Position numbers and translations under genes: made by a program
Source of the DNA: Thalassospira profundimaris
GTDB taxonomy: Bacteria; Pseudomonadota; Alphaproteobacteria; Rhodospirillales; Thalassospiraceae
DNA length: 64,000 bases
NCBI RefSeq assembly: GCF_003326795.1
Contig: NZ_JPWI01000003.1
Coordinates: 62,001 to 126,000, forward strand
Direction: 5' to 3'
In this document: positions 43,156 to 51,703 of the stretch, in pieces
Layout: the number at the start of each line of letters is the position of its first letter
Numbering within the stretch: position 1 is the first letter of the stretch
Notes under the pieces: generated by a model
What the model was told of the DNA's origin: nothing
The model's database searches: none
What the model saw: the letters and a program-made list of their open reading frames with translations, nothing else

Positions 43156-44310
43156 TTAGTAACCGCGCTGCACACGTGAGAAGGTTTTCGACCAGTCGGC
43201 TTCATTTTCGTTCCAGTAGGCCGGATCAAAGAAGCTGAGTGATGCGAGCGTGCCCTTTGGATCGAATGCCGGCAGCGTCGGGATGACTTTGCCAAGTTCA
43301 ACCTTCTGCGGGTCAAGGGCCGGCGGATAGCTCTGGCCTTCGGCAACCGCAATCGCGACTTCCGGCTCCAGCATGAAGTTCAGAAGCTCTTCACAGGCCG
43401 CCATCGGGCTGCCACGCAGCACAAACAGACATTCCTGCCAGCCAAGACCACCAGCCGGATCAAGATAGCCAATGTCATGGCCCTGATCCTGAAGTGCCTT
43501 GATGCGGCCAGACCAGCCTTCGGTAACATAGATTTCTTCTTCGGCCAGAAGGCTCATCAGTTCCGCGCCCGAGCTCCAGTATTTAAGCGCCAGATCACGG
43601 TGCGAACGGATCATGTCCCAAACCGCGTCAATGTCCTTGATATTGTTCGGGTCCTGATCGGACTGAAGGGCGCCGTACCAGATACGGGTTTTCCATTCAC
43701 CCCAACCGCCGATCTTGCCTTTATAGGCTTCATCGACCATCAGCTTGGCGCCCTTGGCCTTGGCTTCGTCGTCGCTGATATATTTGCGGTTATAGGCAAT
43801 GCCCGTGGTGCCGTAATCATATGGCACGGCCGAAATCGTGCCGCCGGTGATTTTACGAAGCGGCTCGATCAGGCTTGGAATCACGTTCTGAAGGTTCGGA
43901 ATATTGGCTTCGTTGAGTTCCGAAGTCAGTTCGAGACCATGATAACGGGCATAGTCAAACACGCCCGAAAGGTGGGCAAGGTTGAATTCGCCCGGCTGGC
44001 CTGCCTTGACGCGTGCGATATATTCGTCAGCCCCGCCAAAGGTGCCCGAAACAACCTTGATACCGGTTTTCTGGGTATATGGTGCAAAGGCGTATTTTTC
44101 GAATGCCTCGGAAACAACGCCACCCCAACCGTCAAAGCGAACCTGTTCCGGGGTGGCAGCATGCGCCTTGCGTGCGAGCATCCCCATCGGGCCGCCGGTG
44201 ACACCGGCAACAACACCGGCAGCGCCAAGAGCGGTCAGAAAAGTACGGCGGCTGATATCACCATCGCGGTAGCGATTAAGCAGGCGTTCATAGCGTTTCG
44301 TATCGTCCAT
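43156..44310 (-). CDS. ABC transporter substrate-binding protein, PotD/PotF-like, Tat-exported
   Basis: A 384-residue extracellular solute-binding protein family 1/8 member. The long N-terminus carries a twin-arginine signal (DISRRTFLTALGAAG, near residues 18-32) followed by a hydrophobic stretch ending AHAA. The mature protein resembles PotD/PotF (DGWGGVVSEAFEKYAFAPYTQKTGIKV in parts). Tat export is uncommon for this family in enterics but frequent in alphaproteobacteria. The gene is flanked by a CA-rich leader and a strong 3' hairpin. Confidence 0.88.
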   Translation of the reverse strand: MDDTKRYERLLNRYRDGDISRRTFLTALGAAGVVAGVTGGPMGMLARKAHAATPEQVRFDGWGGVVSEAFEKYAFAPYTQKTGIKVVSGTFGGADEYIARVKAGQPGEFNLAHLSGVFDYARYHGLELTSELNEANIPNLQNVIPSLIEPLRKITGGTISAVPYDYGTTGIAYNRKYISDDEAKAKGAKLMVDEAYKGKIGGWGEWKTRIWYGALQSDQDPNNIKDIDAVWDMIRSHRDLALKYWSSGAELMSLLAEEEIYVTEGWSGRIKALQDQGHDIGYLDPAGGLGWQECLFVLRGSPMAACEELLNFMLEPEVAIAVAEGQSYPPALDPQKVELGKVIPTLPAFDPKGTLASLSFFDPAYWNENEADWSKTFSRVQRGY

Positions 44311-44324
44311 TTAAGGCCTCCTGA

Positions 44325-44405
44325 TAAAACAATTTATTCCGTTATCGGTTTTGTTCTTGGTCGTTGGTCTTTTGGTCTTGTTGTTGGTTTTGGCGGTTTC
44401 CCGCG
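44325..44405 (-). promoter_or_regulatory. CA-rich, G-poor leader before the ABC binding-protein gene
   Basis: On the minus strand this segment is made of ACC, CAA and AAC runs with very little G or T between the upstream permease stop (44422) and the AGGAGG ribosome site before ATG 44310. It would be an unstructured RNA. Possible roles are a translation-enhancing leader, a Rho loading region, or a processing site. Confidence 0.45.
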
Positions 44406-44421
44406 ATATTCAAAGCTTGCT

Positions 44422-45243
44422 CTAGGCAATCTGTGTCTTGCGGTTTGATGCGCGCAATTTGCGCATTGCCATCACGCGCGCAATTGATGCCGCGACAAGG
44501 GGCAGGGCGACGGTGAAGATCACCATCACAGCGCCAAGGGCATTGATTTCCGGGCTGATGGAATTGCGCAGCATGGCAAAAATCTGGGTTGGCACGGTTT
44601 CAACACCGCCCGGTTTCCAGAACAGGGTGCCGGTGATGTCATCAAATGAAATCGTGAAGGAAAACAGCATCCCGGCCATCACCGCAGGCATCATCAGCGG
44701 CAGGGTGATTTCAAAGAATGTCTGAATTGGCGTTGCGCCAAGGCTCATGGCGGCTTCTTCGACATCGCGCCGGATGGACACCAGTCGTGCCTGTACCACA
44801 AGCACCACGAAGGGCAGGGTAAAGACAACATGCCCCATCAAAAGCAGGCCAAAGCTTTTGGGCATCGACAATGCCTGTAGGAAAAGCAGCAAGGCAACAG
44901 CCAGAACAACTTCGGGGATCAGGATCGGCGCAACCAGAAGGGTCGAAATCGTCCGTTTTCCAGGGAAGTCATAGCGCACCATCGCAAGGGCGGCCAGCGT
45001 GCCAAGCGTCGTTGACACCGCACTGGTCAGAAAACCCAGTAACAGGGACGTTTTAAACGCGCGCACAATGGCGTCATTGTTCCAAAGCGCTTCGAACCAG
45101 CGCAGAGAAAATCCCTCGATTGGAAATCCGCCAAACTGATTTGCGTTGAATGCCAGAAGGATCACCACGGCAACCGGCGCAAACAGGAACAGATATACAA
45201 GGATCGTGGCAATTCGGATCATCGACCAGCCGGACATTGTCAT
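44422..45243 (-). CDS. potC: ABC transporter permease, PotC-like
   Basis: A 273-residue inner membrane permease with six predicted helices. The EAA loop that contacts the ATPase is EEAAMSLGATPIQTFFEITLP. N-terminal IATILVYLFLFAPVAVVILLAF is typical of PotC/PotI. GGGAGGT precedes the ATG by 2 bases, rather tight. It starts 9 bases after the PotB-like gene stop. It forms the membrane channel with that protein. Confidence 0.9.
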   Translation of the reverse strand: MTMSGWSMIRIATILVYLFLFAPVAVVILLAFNANQFGGFPIEGFSLRWFEALWNNDAIVRAFKTSLLLGFLTSAVSTTLGTLAALAMVRYDFPGKRTISTLLVAPILIPEVVLAVALLLFLQALSMPKSFGLLLMGHVVFTLPFVVLVVQARLVSIRRDVEEAAMSLGATPIQTFFEITLPLMMPAVMAGMLFSFTISFDDITGTLFWKPGGVETVPTQIFAMLRNSISPEINALGAVMVIFTVALPLVAASIARVMAMRKLRASNRKTQIA

Positions 45244-45252
45244 ATACCTCCC

Positions 45253-46125
45253 TTATTTGAAGCTCTTGGCGATCTGATCGATGCCGAGATAGCGGGTGTA
45301 AATGACGACCAGCGCCCCCAGAAGGGCCAGAAGGACGAGTGAAAGTGCCGATCCAAGCGGCCAGTTCAACTGGGTGACGATGGCCTCGAACACCAGATTG
45401 GCAAACATCGCATCACGCGGACCGCCCAGAACAATCGGGGTGATATAGGTGCCCGCCGCCAGCACAAAGCACAGAAGCGATCCGGCTGCCAGGCCGGGCA
45501 GCGACAGTGGCAAGGTCACTTCGCGGAAGGCCTGAAAACCTGTGCAGCCAAGACTTTGGGCCGCTTCCGTCAGGTTCTTGTCGATACCATCAAGGCTGAC
45601 ATAGACATTCAGGATCATGAAAGGTAGCAGATAATGCACAAGCCCCAGCACAACCGTGGTCTGGTTATAAAGCATCTGGATCGGTTCATTGATGATGCCA
45701 AGCGACAGCATCACAGTATTAAGCGCGCCCGACGTGCCCAGAATGTTGATCCAAGACATGGTGCGGATGATGTAGCTGATCCAGAAGGGCAGCATCAGCA
45801 TCAAAAGCAGAAATGCCTTGGATTTCATTGGCGTATTGGCAACGAAATAGGCCGGGATATAGCCGACCAGTGCACAGATCACTGTGGTGTAAAAGGCAAT
45901 GGCAAAGGTCTGAAACAGGATATCGCGATAGAACCGGTCGCCGAGAACCTCGATCCAGTTATCAAGATAAAAGCCGACCTGATCCGCCCCGGTCGCTGTG
46001 CGTAACCAGAACGAATAGACGACAATAAACAGCATCGGGATGATCAAAAGCAGCCCGACTGTTGCCAGCGATGGCGATAACAGTATCCAGGGCGCGCGAC
46101 GCGTCCCGGCGATATCTGCGGCCAT
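45253..46125 (-). CDS. potB: ABC transporter permease, PotB-like
   Basis: A 290-residue permease with six predicted helices. EAA loop: LTEAAQSLGCTGFQAFREVTLP; other landmarks LPFWISYIIRTMSWINILG and YLLPFMILNVYVSL are typical of PotB/PotH. It is the first gene of the minus-strand operon, with GGGAGGC upstream of ATG 46125, and it faces a LysR regulator across a 174-base divergent region. Confidence 0.9.
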   Translation of the reverse strand: MAADIAGTRRAPWILLSPSLATVGLLLIIPMLFIVVYSFWLRTATGADQVGFYLDNWIEVLGDRFYRDILFQTFAIAFYTTVICALVGYIPAYFVANTPMKSKAFLLLMLMLPFWISYIIRTMSWINILGTSGALNTVMLSLGIINEPIQMLYNQTTVVLGLVHYLLPFMILNVYVSLDGIDKNLTEAAQSLGCTGFQAFREVTLPLSLPGLAAGSLLCFVLAAGTYITPIVLGGPRDAMFANLVFEAIVTQLNWPLGSALSLVLLALLGALVVIYTRYLGIDQIAKSFK

Positions 46126-46247
46126 TTATGCCTCCCGTTATTGTGCTCCGGCGATGCCGTGCGCGGTTATTTGGCCGTTGAAATAATTGCAGGCACCATT
46201 CCACCCCAGACTTGCACATAGCGCAAATAGATAAGTAGAATAGATCT

Positions 46248-46264
46248 CATAGCCAATAACTATG
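46248..46264. promoter_or_regulatory. Candidate LysR operator between the ABC operon and its regulator
   Basis: CATAG (46248-46252) and CTATG (46260-46264) form an inverted repeat with a 7-base spacer, containing a T-N11-A pattern. It lies 36 bases before the LysR gene and about 120 bases before potB. Confidence 0.5.
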
Positions 46265-46299
46265 GGATAGGTTGAACATGGCAGCAGCCGGGGATTGTG

Positions 46300-47244
46300 A
46301 TGAATGAACTGATGCGTCGCCAGTTTGACTGGAACCTGTTGCATACCTTTACCGTGATTGTCGAAGAACGCTCGATCACAGGGGCCGCCAACCGGCTTTT
46401 GCTGCGTCAGCCAAGTGTCAGCAATGCGCTTAAACGGCTTGAAGATCAGATTGGCGCGCGTTTGATTGACCGGGAACGTGGCCGGTTCGAAGTCACCGAA
46501 CAGGGACTGGCACTCTATCACGAATGTCGTGAAATCTGCGGGGCGATTGGCCGTTTGTCTGATGTGATGTCTGATAGCGGCAGTCAGCTGACCGGTCACT
46601 TGCATCTCTGGCTGGCCAGTCACGTGGTGTTTCCGCCGCTTGACGATGCGCTGTTTGATTTCAACCGTGCGCACCCCGAGGTAACCTATGAAATCAATGT
46701 TGCAACCTCGATGCATGTTGTTGATCAGGTTCTCTCACAGCAGGCGAGTTTTGGCATCTGTCTGGTCAAGGAGCAGCATCCGCGACTGGAATATCGCAAG
46801 CTTTACCGCGAACATTTTGGCTTCTTCTGTGGGCCCAGCCATCATTTGTTTGGCAAGGAGAACCTGACACTTGCCGATTTGCGCAGCGAGGCTTTTGTTT
46901 CATTTTCCACCGATCAGCTTACCGATGCATTGGCCCCTGTCGCCATCTTGCGCGCACAGGAAGGCATGCGCGGCAAGGTCGTTGCTGTCAGCCCGCACCT
47001 TGAAGAGGTCCGTCGTCTGATCAATGCCGGACTGGGCATCGGGCCGCTGCCGATCCATGTGGTGCAGAACGCGACCGAACGCGGACAGCTGTGGCGCTTG
47101 CCGCCCTATGATGCGCCACCGGCGATTGACATCTATCTGGTCACCAATCCGCGCATGTCGCTGAGCCGGGCAGAACGGTTCTTCATCGATAACCTGACCG
47201 CACGCCTGTCACATGCCCCTGATGGATATTTTGTCTATCCATAA
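46300..47244 (+). CDS. LysR-family transcriptional regulator
   Basis: A 314-residue LysR-type regulator. The winged helix-turn-helix is at about residues 10-68 (SITGAANRLLLRQPSVSNALKRLEDQIGARLIDR in parts), followed by the effector domain. ATG 46300 is chosen over GTG 46297 and over a methionine at residue 5; the ribosome site is weak in each case. It is divergent from the ABC/amine operon and presumably controls it. The inducer is unknown. Confidence 0.88.
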   Translation: MNELMRRQFDWNLLHTFTVIVEERSITGAANRLLLRQPSVSNALKRLEDQIGARLIDRERGRFEVTEQGLALYHECREICGAIGRLSDVMSDSGSQLTGHLHLWLASHVVFPPLDDALFDFNRAHPEVTYEINVATSMHVVDQVLSQQASFGICLVKEQHPRLEYRKLYREHFGFFCGPSHHLFGKENLTLADLRSEAFVSFSTDQLTDALAPVAILRAQEGMRGKVVAVSPHLEEVRRLINAGLGIGPLPIHVVQNATERGQLWRLPPYDAPPAIDIYLVTNPRMSLSRAERFFIDNLTARLSHAPDGYFVYP

Positions 47245-47418
47245 GGGGCCTGCCGTGGATTTTCCTCATACAATGGCATCTTGAGGCATAAAATAATAAT
47301 TTATAACAGAAGGTTATCGCCAAAAAATGCATTTTGATAAATTTATCTTATATTTTTATGATTGTCTGGTAAAAGATTAAAGAGCTAGGTTAATAAGCAG
47401 TCTGAGAAACTTGCATCT

Positions 47419-48105
47419 ATGAAACAAAAATCATTTTTCGTCGCACGCGAAAACGAAACCGTTGGTGAAGTCGCTTTTCGTAACATCCGATCCGATATCA
47501 TCCGGGGGAGATTGGCCCCGGGGCAAAAGCTTAAACTTGAAAAGCTCAAGGCGGAGTACGGAGTAGCGGTTCCAACCCTTCGCGAAATTTTGAACCGGCT
47601 CGCGGCCGAGGAATTTGTAATTGCCGAGGGCCAGCGCGGATTTGAGGTAACAGGCGTTTCCGAGGCGGGGCTTCGTGATATTGCGGGACTGCGTCTGTTG
47701 CTCGAAACCCATGCCTTGCGACAGTCTATTGCAACAGGTGACCTGCAATGGGAAGCGCGTGTTGTTTCTTCGCATCATATGCTTAAAGTGGTTGAAACCA
47801 AGCTGATCGAAGGTGATCTCAGTCAGGTGGAACAATGGGTTCAGCAGGATTGGGAGTTTCACCATGCGACCATTTCGGCATGCCAGTCACCTGCGATGAT
47901 GGCGGCCCATTCAACGGCCTTTGACCGGTTTCTGCGCTATCATATGCTGGTTCTGGACTTCCGTGGCAAGCCAGCCGCTGATGAACATGCAAAGTTGCGT
48001 GATCTTGTCATCGAACGCGATGTCGAAGCTGCGGTAAAGCTTCTGACCAGCCATGTTGAAAGTGGTCTTAATCACGTTCTTGGCACAGGAAAAATCCCCG
48101 CCTAG
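47419..48105 (+). CDS. GntR-family regulator, FCD subfamily
   Basis: A 228-residue GntR protein. The winged helix-turn-helix (about 20-85: AFRNIRSDIIRGRLAPGQKLKLEKLKAEYG in parts, VPTLREILNRLAAEEFV) is followed by an all-helical FCD domain; the metal-binding histidines plausibly include those in DWEFHHATIS and HVESGLNHVLG. It is convergent with aroQ, overlapping by 4 bases, and probably controls the TRAP-aroQ operon. FCD-GntR regulators commonly answer to carboxylic acids such as quinate-like compounds. An AT-rich 174-base gap precedes it, with no clear promoter. Confidence 0.88.
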   Translation: MKQKSFFVARENETVGEVAFRNIRSDIIRGRLAPGQKLKLEKLKAEYGVAVPTLREILNRLAAEEFVIAEGQRGFEVTGVSEAGLRDIAGLRLLLETHALRQSIATGDLQWEARVVSSHHMLKVVETKLIEGDLSQVEQWVQQDWEFHHATISACQSPAMMAAHSTAFDRFLRYHMLVLDFRGKPAADEHAKLRDLVIERDVEAAVKLLTSHVESGLNHVLGTGKIPA

Positions 48106-48554
48106 GCGGGGATTGCTTCCTGTTCTGAGATCATTTCCTTGAGCGCGCCGATAGCAGTCGGATAGCCCTTGGCACCAAGTCCGGCGATCACTGCTGTGAC
48201 AACTCCCGACATCAGCGAATGGTGATACATCTCTTCGCGACGGTGAATATTGGTAATGTGCAATTCAATTACCGGACCGGAAAACATCTTCAACGCATCC
48301 ATGATTGCCATCGACGTGAACGTATAGGCGGCTGGGTTGAAAACCAGGCCCGATGCCGTGTCGGTTGCCTCATGTATCCACTCGATAAGCTGGGTTTCGG
48401 AGTTGCTTTGGCGAAACTCAAGCGGCGTATCGCCAGCCGCAGCGCGGCACATTTTTTCCACGTCGGCCAGGGTCGTGTAACCATAAACTTCCGGTTCACG
48501 ACGACCGAGCCGGTTAAGATTGGGGCCGTTTAAAACAAAAATGGGCTTAGACAT
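48102..48554 (-). CDS. aroQ: Type II 3-dehydroquinate dehydratase-like protein with altered active site
   Basis: A 150-residue AroQ-fold enzyme. NGPNLNRLGRREPEVYG holds the catalytic arginine (Arg19) and tyrosine (Tyr24) loop, Asn73 lies in FNPAAY, and His99, Asn102 and Arg106 lie in ELHITNIHRREEM. The conserved NPGAYTHTS motif reads NPAAYTFTS here, so the substrate-contacting histidine is replaced by Phe79. ATG 48554 is followed directly by the family start. It is the final gene of a TRAP operon, so it is likely catabolic (dehydroquinate to dehydroshikimate or a related compound) rather than biosynthetic. Confidence 0.83.
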   Translation of the reverse strand: MSKPIFVLNGPNLNRLGRREPEVYGYTTLADVEKMCRAAAGDTPLEFRQSNSETQLIEWIHEATDTASGLVFNPAAYTFTSMAIMDALKMFSGPVIELHITNIHRREEMYHHSLMSGVVTAVIAGLGAKGYPTAIGALKEMISEQEAIPA

Positions 48555-48564
48555 GGTGGTCCTC

Positions 48565-49866
48565 TTAACCTTTGTAGCCAAATGCTCTGGGAAGCCAGAG
48601 CGCAATCTCGGGCACCAGAGTAAACAACAGCAATGCGCCGAGCATTGCGATCAGGAACGGGAATATTTCGCGGGAAATTTCACGCAGCGGACGATTTGAA
48701 ATTGCCGTCATCACGAACAGCAGCAATCCATACGGCGGGGTGATCAGGCCAATCATGATGTTGATCACGCAGATCACACCGAAATGAACCAGATCAACAC
48801 CAAGCATGTTTGCAGTTGGAATGAAGACAGGGACAATCACAAGAAGAATGGTCGTCCCTTCCAGCAGACAGCCAAGGACAAGCAGGATGGCATTCACCAT
48901 CAAAAGGAATGCCATTGGTGAAAGGTCAAAGCCGCCCAGCCATGTGCTGAGGCTTGATGGGATATTTTCAACAGTCACGACATAGTTAAACACCATTGCC
49001 CCGGCGATCAGCATGCCGATTGATGTCGTTGTGCGCGCACTTGAAAGAAGCGAATGATAAAGGGCGCTCAGGTTTACGCTGCGATAAAGGATTGTCGAAA
49101 CCAGCAATGCGTAAAGAGCTGCAATCGCGGCGGCTTCTGTCGGGGTGGTAATGCCGCCGTAAATCCCGCCCAGCAGAACAACCGGCATCAACAAGGCCGG
49201 AAAGGCATTTAGCGTAACCTTGGGTAACTCTTTTAGCGGGACAGGAGATTCGATCGGGAACTTGCGCCGACGGGCGGATGTTACGATGTAACCGGCCTGA
49301 AAAAGCCCCATAATAACGCCGGGAATGACACCCGCCAGAAACAGATATCCAATCGATGCATCGGAAACGAGCGCATAGACAACCATCGGAATGGATGGCG
49401 GAATAATCGGACCGATGACAGCAGATGCGGCTGTCAGTGCGGCGGCAAATGCTGGCGGATACTTGTTATCCTCGGTCATCATGCGTTGCATCATTTTACC
49501 CGTGCCAGCAGCATCCGCGATGGCAGAGCCGGACATGCCGGCGAAAATGATGCTTTGAACGACGTTGACCAACGCCAGACCACCCGGGAAACGACCAACG
49601 ACAGCGTTACAAAAAGCAAGCAGGCGAACAGTCATGCTGCCCGAATTCATCAGCTCGGCGGCAAGAATGAACAAAGGCACAGCTAGTAGAATATAGCTCG
49701 AAAACATGCCATTGAGCAGTTGCTCTGATGCTGTCCCCATATCCAGTCCGGAGACCATCAGATACAGAATAGAAGAGGCAATCATCGCATGCCCGATGGG
49801 CAGGCCCAGAAGGCAAAGGCACACAATCGAAATGACGCAAAGCGCAAAGGGATCAACGAAACTCAT
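48565..49866 (-). CDS. dctM: TRAP transporter large permease, DctM
   Basis: A 433-residue polytopic permease of about 12 helices. Landmarks: LPIGHAMIASSILYLM, GMSGSAIADAAGTGKMM, ASAVIGPIIPPSIPMVVYA and LGGIYGGITTPTEAAA. It starts within the dctQ stop (ATGA overlap) and is followed after 10 bases by the aroQ start, which ties the dehydratase to this transporter. The substrate is inferred to be quinate, shikimate or dehydroquinate-like. Confidence 0.93.
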   Translation of the reverse strand: MSFVDPFALCVISIVCLCLLGLPIGHAMIASSILYLMVSGLDMGTASEQLLNGMFSSYILLAVPLFILAAELMNSGSMTVRLLAFCNAVVGRFPGGLALVNVVQSIIFAGMSGSAIADAAGTGKMMQRMMTEDNKYPPAFAAALTAASAVIGPIIPPSIPMVVYALVSDASIGYLFLAGVIPGVIMGLFQAGYIVTSARRRKFPIESPVPLKELPKVTLNAFPALLMPVVLLGGIYGGITTPTEAAAIAALYALLVSTILYRSVNLSALYHSLLSSARTTTSIGMLIAGAMVFNYVVTVENIPSSLSTWLGGFDLSPMAFLLMVNAILLVLGCLLEGTTILLVIVPVFIPTANMLGVDLVHFGVICVINIMIGLITPPYGLLLFVMTAISNRPLREISREIFPFLIAMLGALLLFTLVPEIALWLPRAFGYKG

Positions 49867-50387
49867 GAATGGGTATCCGTATCGGAAAGGTGTGCCGGGT
49901 TTTCAGAGGTGTTTTGCCCGCGTAACGCAGTAATCAAAATCCACACATACCGAACCAGAATGGCAACGGCGAAAATCAGGTAGATCGAGAATAGCCAGTC
50001 GAAACGGATATCAAGATATGACGTGTCCTGAATTTTCATGAAGGTCACGAAATCCCACGTCGCAGGGAAAGACACCCCATAAAGAAACAGCAAGGCCAGT
50101 GCCGACAAAACGGTCATCACACGGCGAACTTTTGCGGGCACTGCGCTATAGACTATGTCAAAGCGTATCTCGTCTCTTTCACGCAGAACAAAGGCAGCAC
50201 CCCAGAGAACAATCCAGAGCCACATGATGATGGTGAGTTCGGATGCGCCACCAATCGGAAAGTTCAGCAAGTATCGAAAGGCGACCTGGACAATGAAGGC
50301 GCCAAACATGATGGCAAGCATCAAGGCGGCAATGTTCTCTGCTCGACGATGGAGCCAGGCGCCGATCATTCTGATCCTGTCAGACAT
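49863..50387 (-). CDS. dctQ: TRAP transporter small permease, DctQ
   Basis: A 174-residue DctQ protein with four hydrophobic segments (for example NIAALMLAIMFGAFIVQVAF and WLWIVLWGAAFVL) and the conserved ERDEIRFDIV loop. It lies 77 bases after dctP and overlaps dctM by 4 bases. The last 20 residues are polar and non-conserved in appearance. Confidence 0.9.
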   Translation of the reverse strand: MSDRIRMIGAWLHRRAENIAALMLAIMFGAFIVQVAFRYLLNFPIGGASELTIIMWLWIVLWGAAFVLRERDEIRFDIVYSAVPAKVRRVMTVLSALALLFLYGVSFPATWDFVTFMKIQDTSYLDIRFDWLFSIYLIFAVAILVRYVWILITALRGQNTSENPAHLSDTDTHS

Positions 50388-50464
50388 GTCTTGAATTCCG
50401 GTTTGCGTGCACAGGGAAAGCTTCCCTGCGCACGGTTTTGGAGTGGATGAACGGTTAGGAAAAC

Positions 50465-51466
50465 TTACATCGCGTTGATGCGATCAAGCATGCCTTCCGG
50501 CCAGTCTTTGGAAAGATCGGAATCCAGATACATTTTCTGTGCGTGGGCACGGAATGCAGCAACGTCCGGAGTATAAATTTCGAGGCCCTGTTCCTTGAAG
50601 AAGTCCGCAAGTTTCTGCTCGCGGGCAAGGTGCTGTTCCTGACTCCAGTTGATGGCGTCATCCGCTGCTTTCTGGAAGGCCGCCTGTTCGTCGGCACTTA
50701 ATCCATCCCAAACCTTGGATGACACGACGAGCAAGTCATAAGCAACCAGATGCGAAGTCAGGGCGATTTGCTTCATGACTTCATAGAACTTCATGTTTTC
50801 AACGTTTGGCAGCGGGTTGTCCTGACCGTCAATGGCACCGGTCTGAAGGCCGGTGTAAACCTCTGCATAGGCCATCGGGGTCGGGTTGGCACCCAGTGCC
50901 TTGCCCAGAAACTGCCATGCATCACCTCCGGGCATGCGCAGTTTGATGTCGCCCATATCTGCCGGGGTGTTGATTTTCTGATCTGTCCGCAGGCCGACCT
51001 GACGTGTGCCAAAATAGGTCGGGCCAAGGATGTGAATACCCAGTTGATCTTCGGCCATCTTCTTCATTTCAGTGCCAGCATCGCTGGCAAAGAATTTCCG
51101 CATATGATCCGCATCACGGAACAGATATGCCGAGCTGAGGATGGAAAATGCCGGAACCTGCGTTGCGATGTCCTGCGGGGATACGTTCCCCATTTCAAGG
51201 TTCCCGCGCTGGATCGCAAGAATCTCGGTGGTCTGCTTGAACAGGTTGCCGCCGTAATACAGTTCAACATTATACTTGTCACCAAGTGCTGACGAAAACT
51301 GCTTCATCATGTCAGCGCGAATGTCTTGTTCCGAGAAAACGGCAGAAAAACGCAGCTGTGTCTTGTCTTGGGCAACCGCCGGATTTCCAAATCCAAGCAG
51401 TGCCACAGTTCCGATTGCGGCCAGACCTGTTGCCAGCGCCCAACGACGGGTGATCTTACGTGTCAT
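50465..51466 (-). CDS. dctP: TRAP transporter substrate-binding protein, DctP family
   Basis: A 333-residue periplasmic receptor. The N-terminus MTRKITRRWALATGL is basic and then hydrophobic, with a signal cleavage near NPAVAQ. The ADMGDIKLRMPGGDAWQFLGKALGANPTPMAYAEVYTGLQTG region (in parts) is the conserved ligand-binding core with its arginine. The ATG at 51466 has GGAGGCAAG directly ahead. It is the first gene of dctP-dctQ-dctM-aroQ. Confidence 0.92.
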   Translation of the reverse strand: MTRKITRRWALATGLAAIGTVALLGFGNPAVAQDKTQLRFSAVFSEQDIRADMMKQFSSALGDKYNVELYYGGNLFKQTTEILAIQRGNLEMGNVSPQDIATQVPAFSILSSAYLFRDADHMRKFFASDAGTEMKKMAEDQLGIHILGPTYFGTRQVGLRTDQKINTPADMGDIKLRMPGGDAWQFLGKALGANPTPMAYAEVYTGLQTGAIDGQDNPLPNVENMKFYEVMKQIALTSHLVAYDLLVVSSKVWDGLSADEQAAFQKAADDAINWSQEQHLAREQKLADFFKEQGLEIYTPDVAAFRAHAQKMYLDSDLSKDWPEGMLDRINAM

Positions 51467-51492
51467 CTCTTGCCTCCCTAGATGCATTAATT

Positions 51493-51527
51493 ATAAGACA
51501 CTATCACTTTTGTAAGGTGATTCTTAT
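51493..51527. promoter_or_regulatory. Candidate operator upstream of the TRAP-aroQ operon
   Basis: Nested inverted repeats: ATAAG (51493-51497) with CTTAT (51523-51527), and ATCAC (51503-51507) with GTGAT (51517-51521). They sit 27 bases upstream of dctP, in an AT-rich promoter-like stretch, and are a reasonable site for the neighbouring GntR regulator. Confidence 0.45.
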
Positions 51528-51703
51528 TATATATGTGAAAAATTAGAACCTATCAAGATGCAAGCTGCCGCATGCCCCTCTAAGGGCTTTTGGCGATGTG
51601 GATAGACAGCGTTGCGGTGGATTGATCTGGGTTTTGGGGACTTGCGTCTTGGCAGTGATTGCGCAAGCATGGGCCAAACTCAAATCAGTCATCAGGATTG
51701 CAA

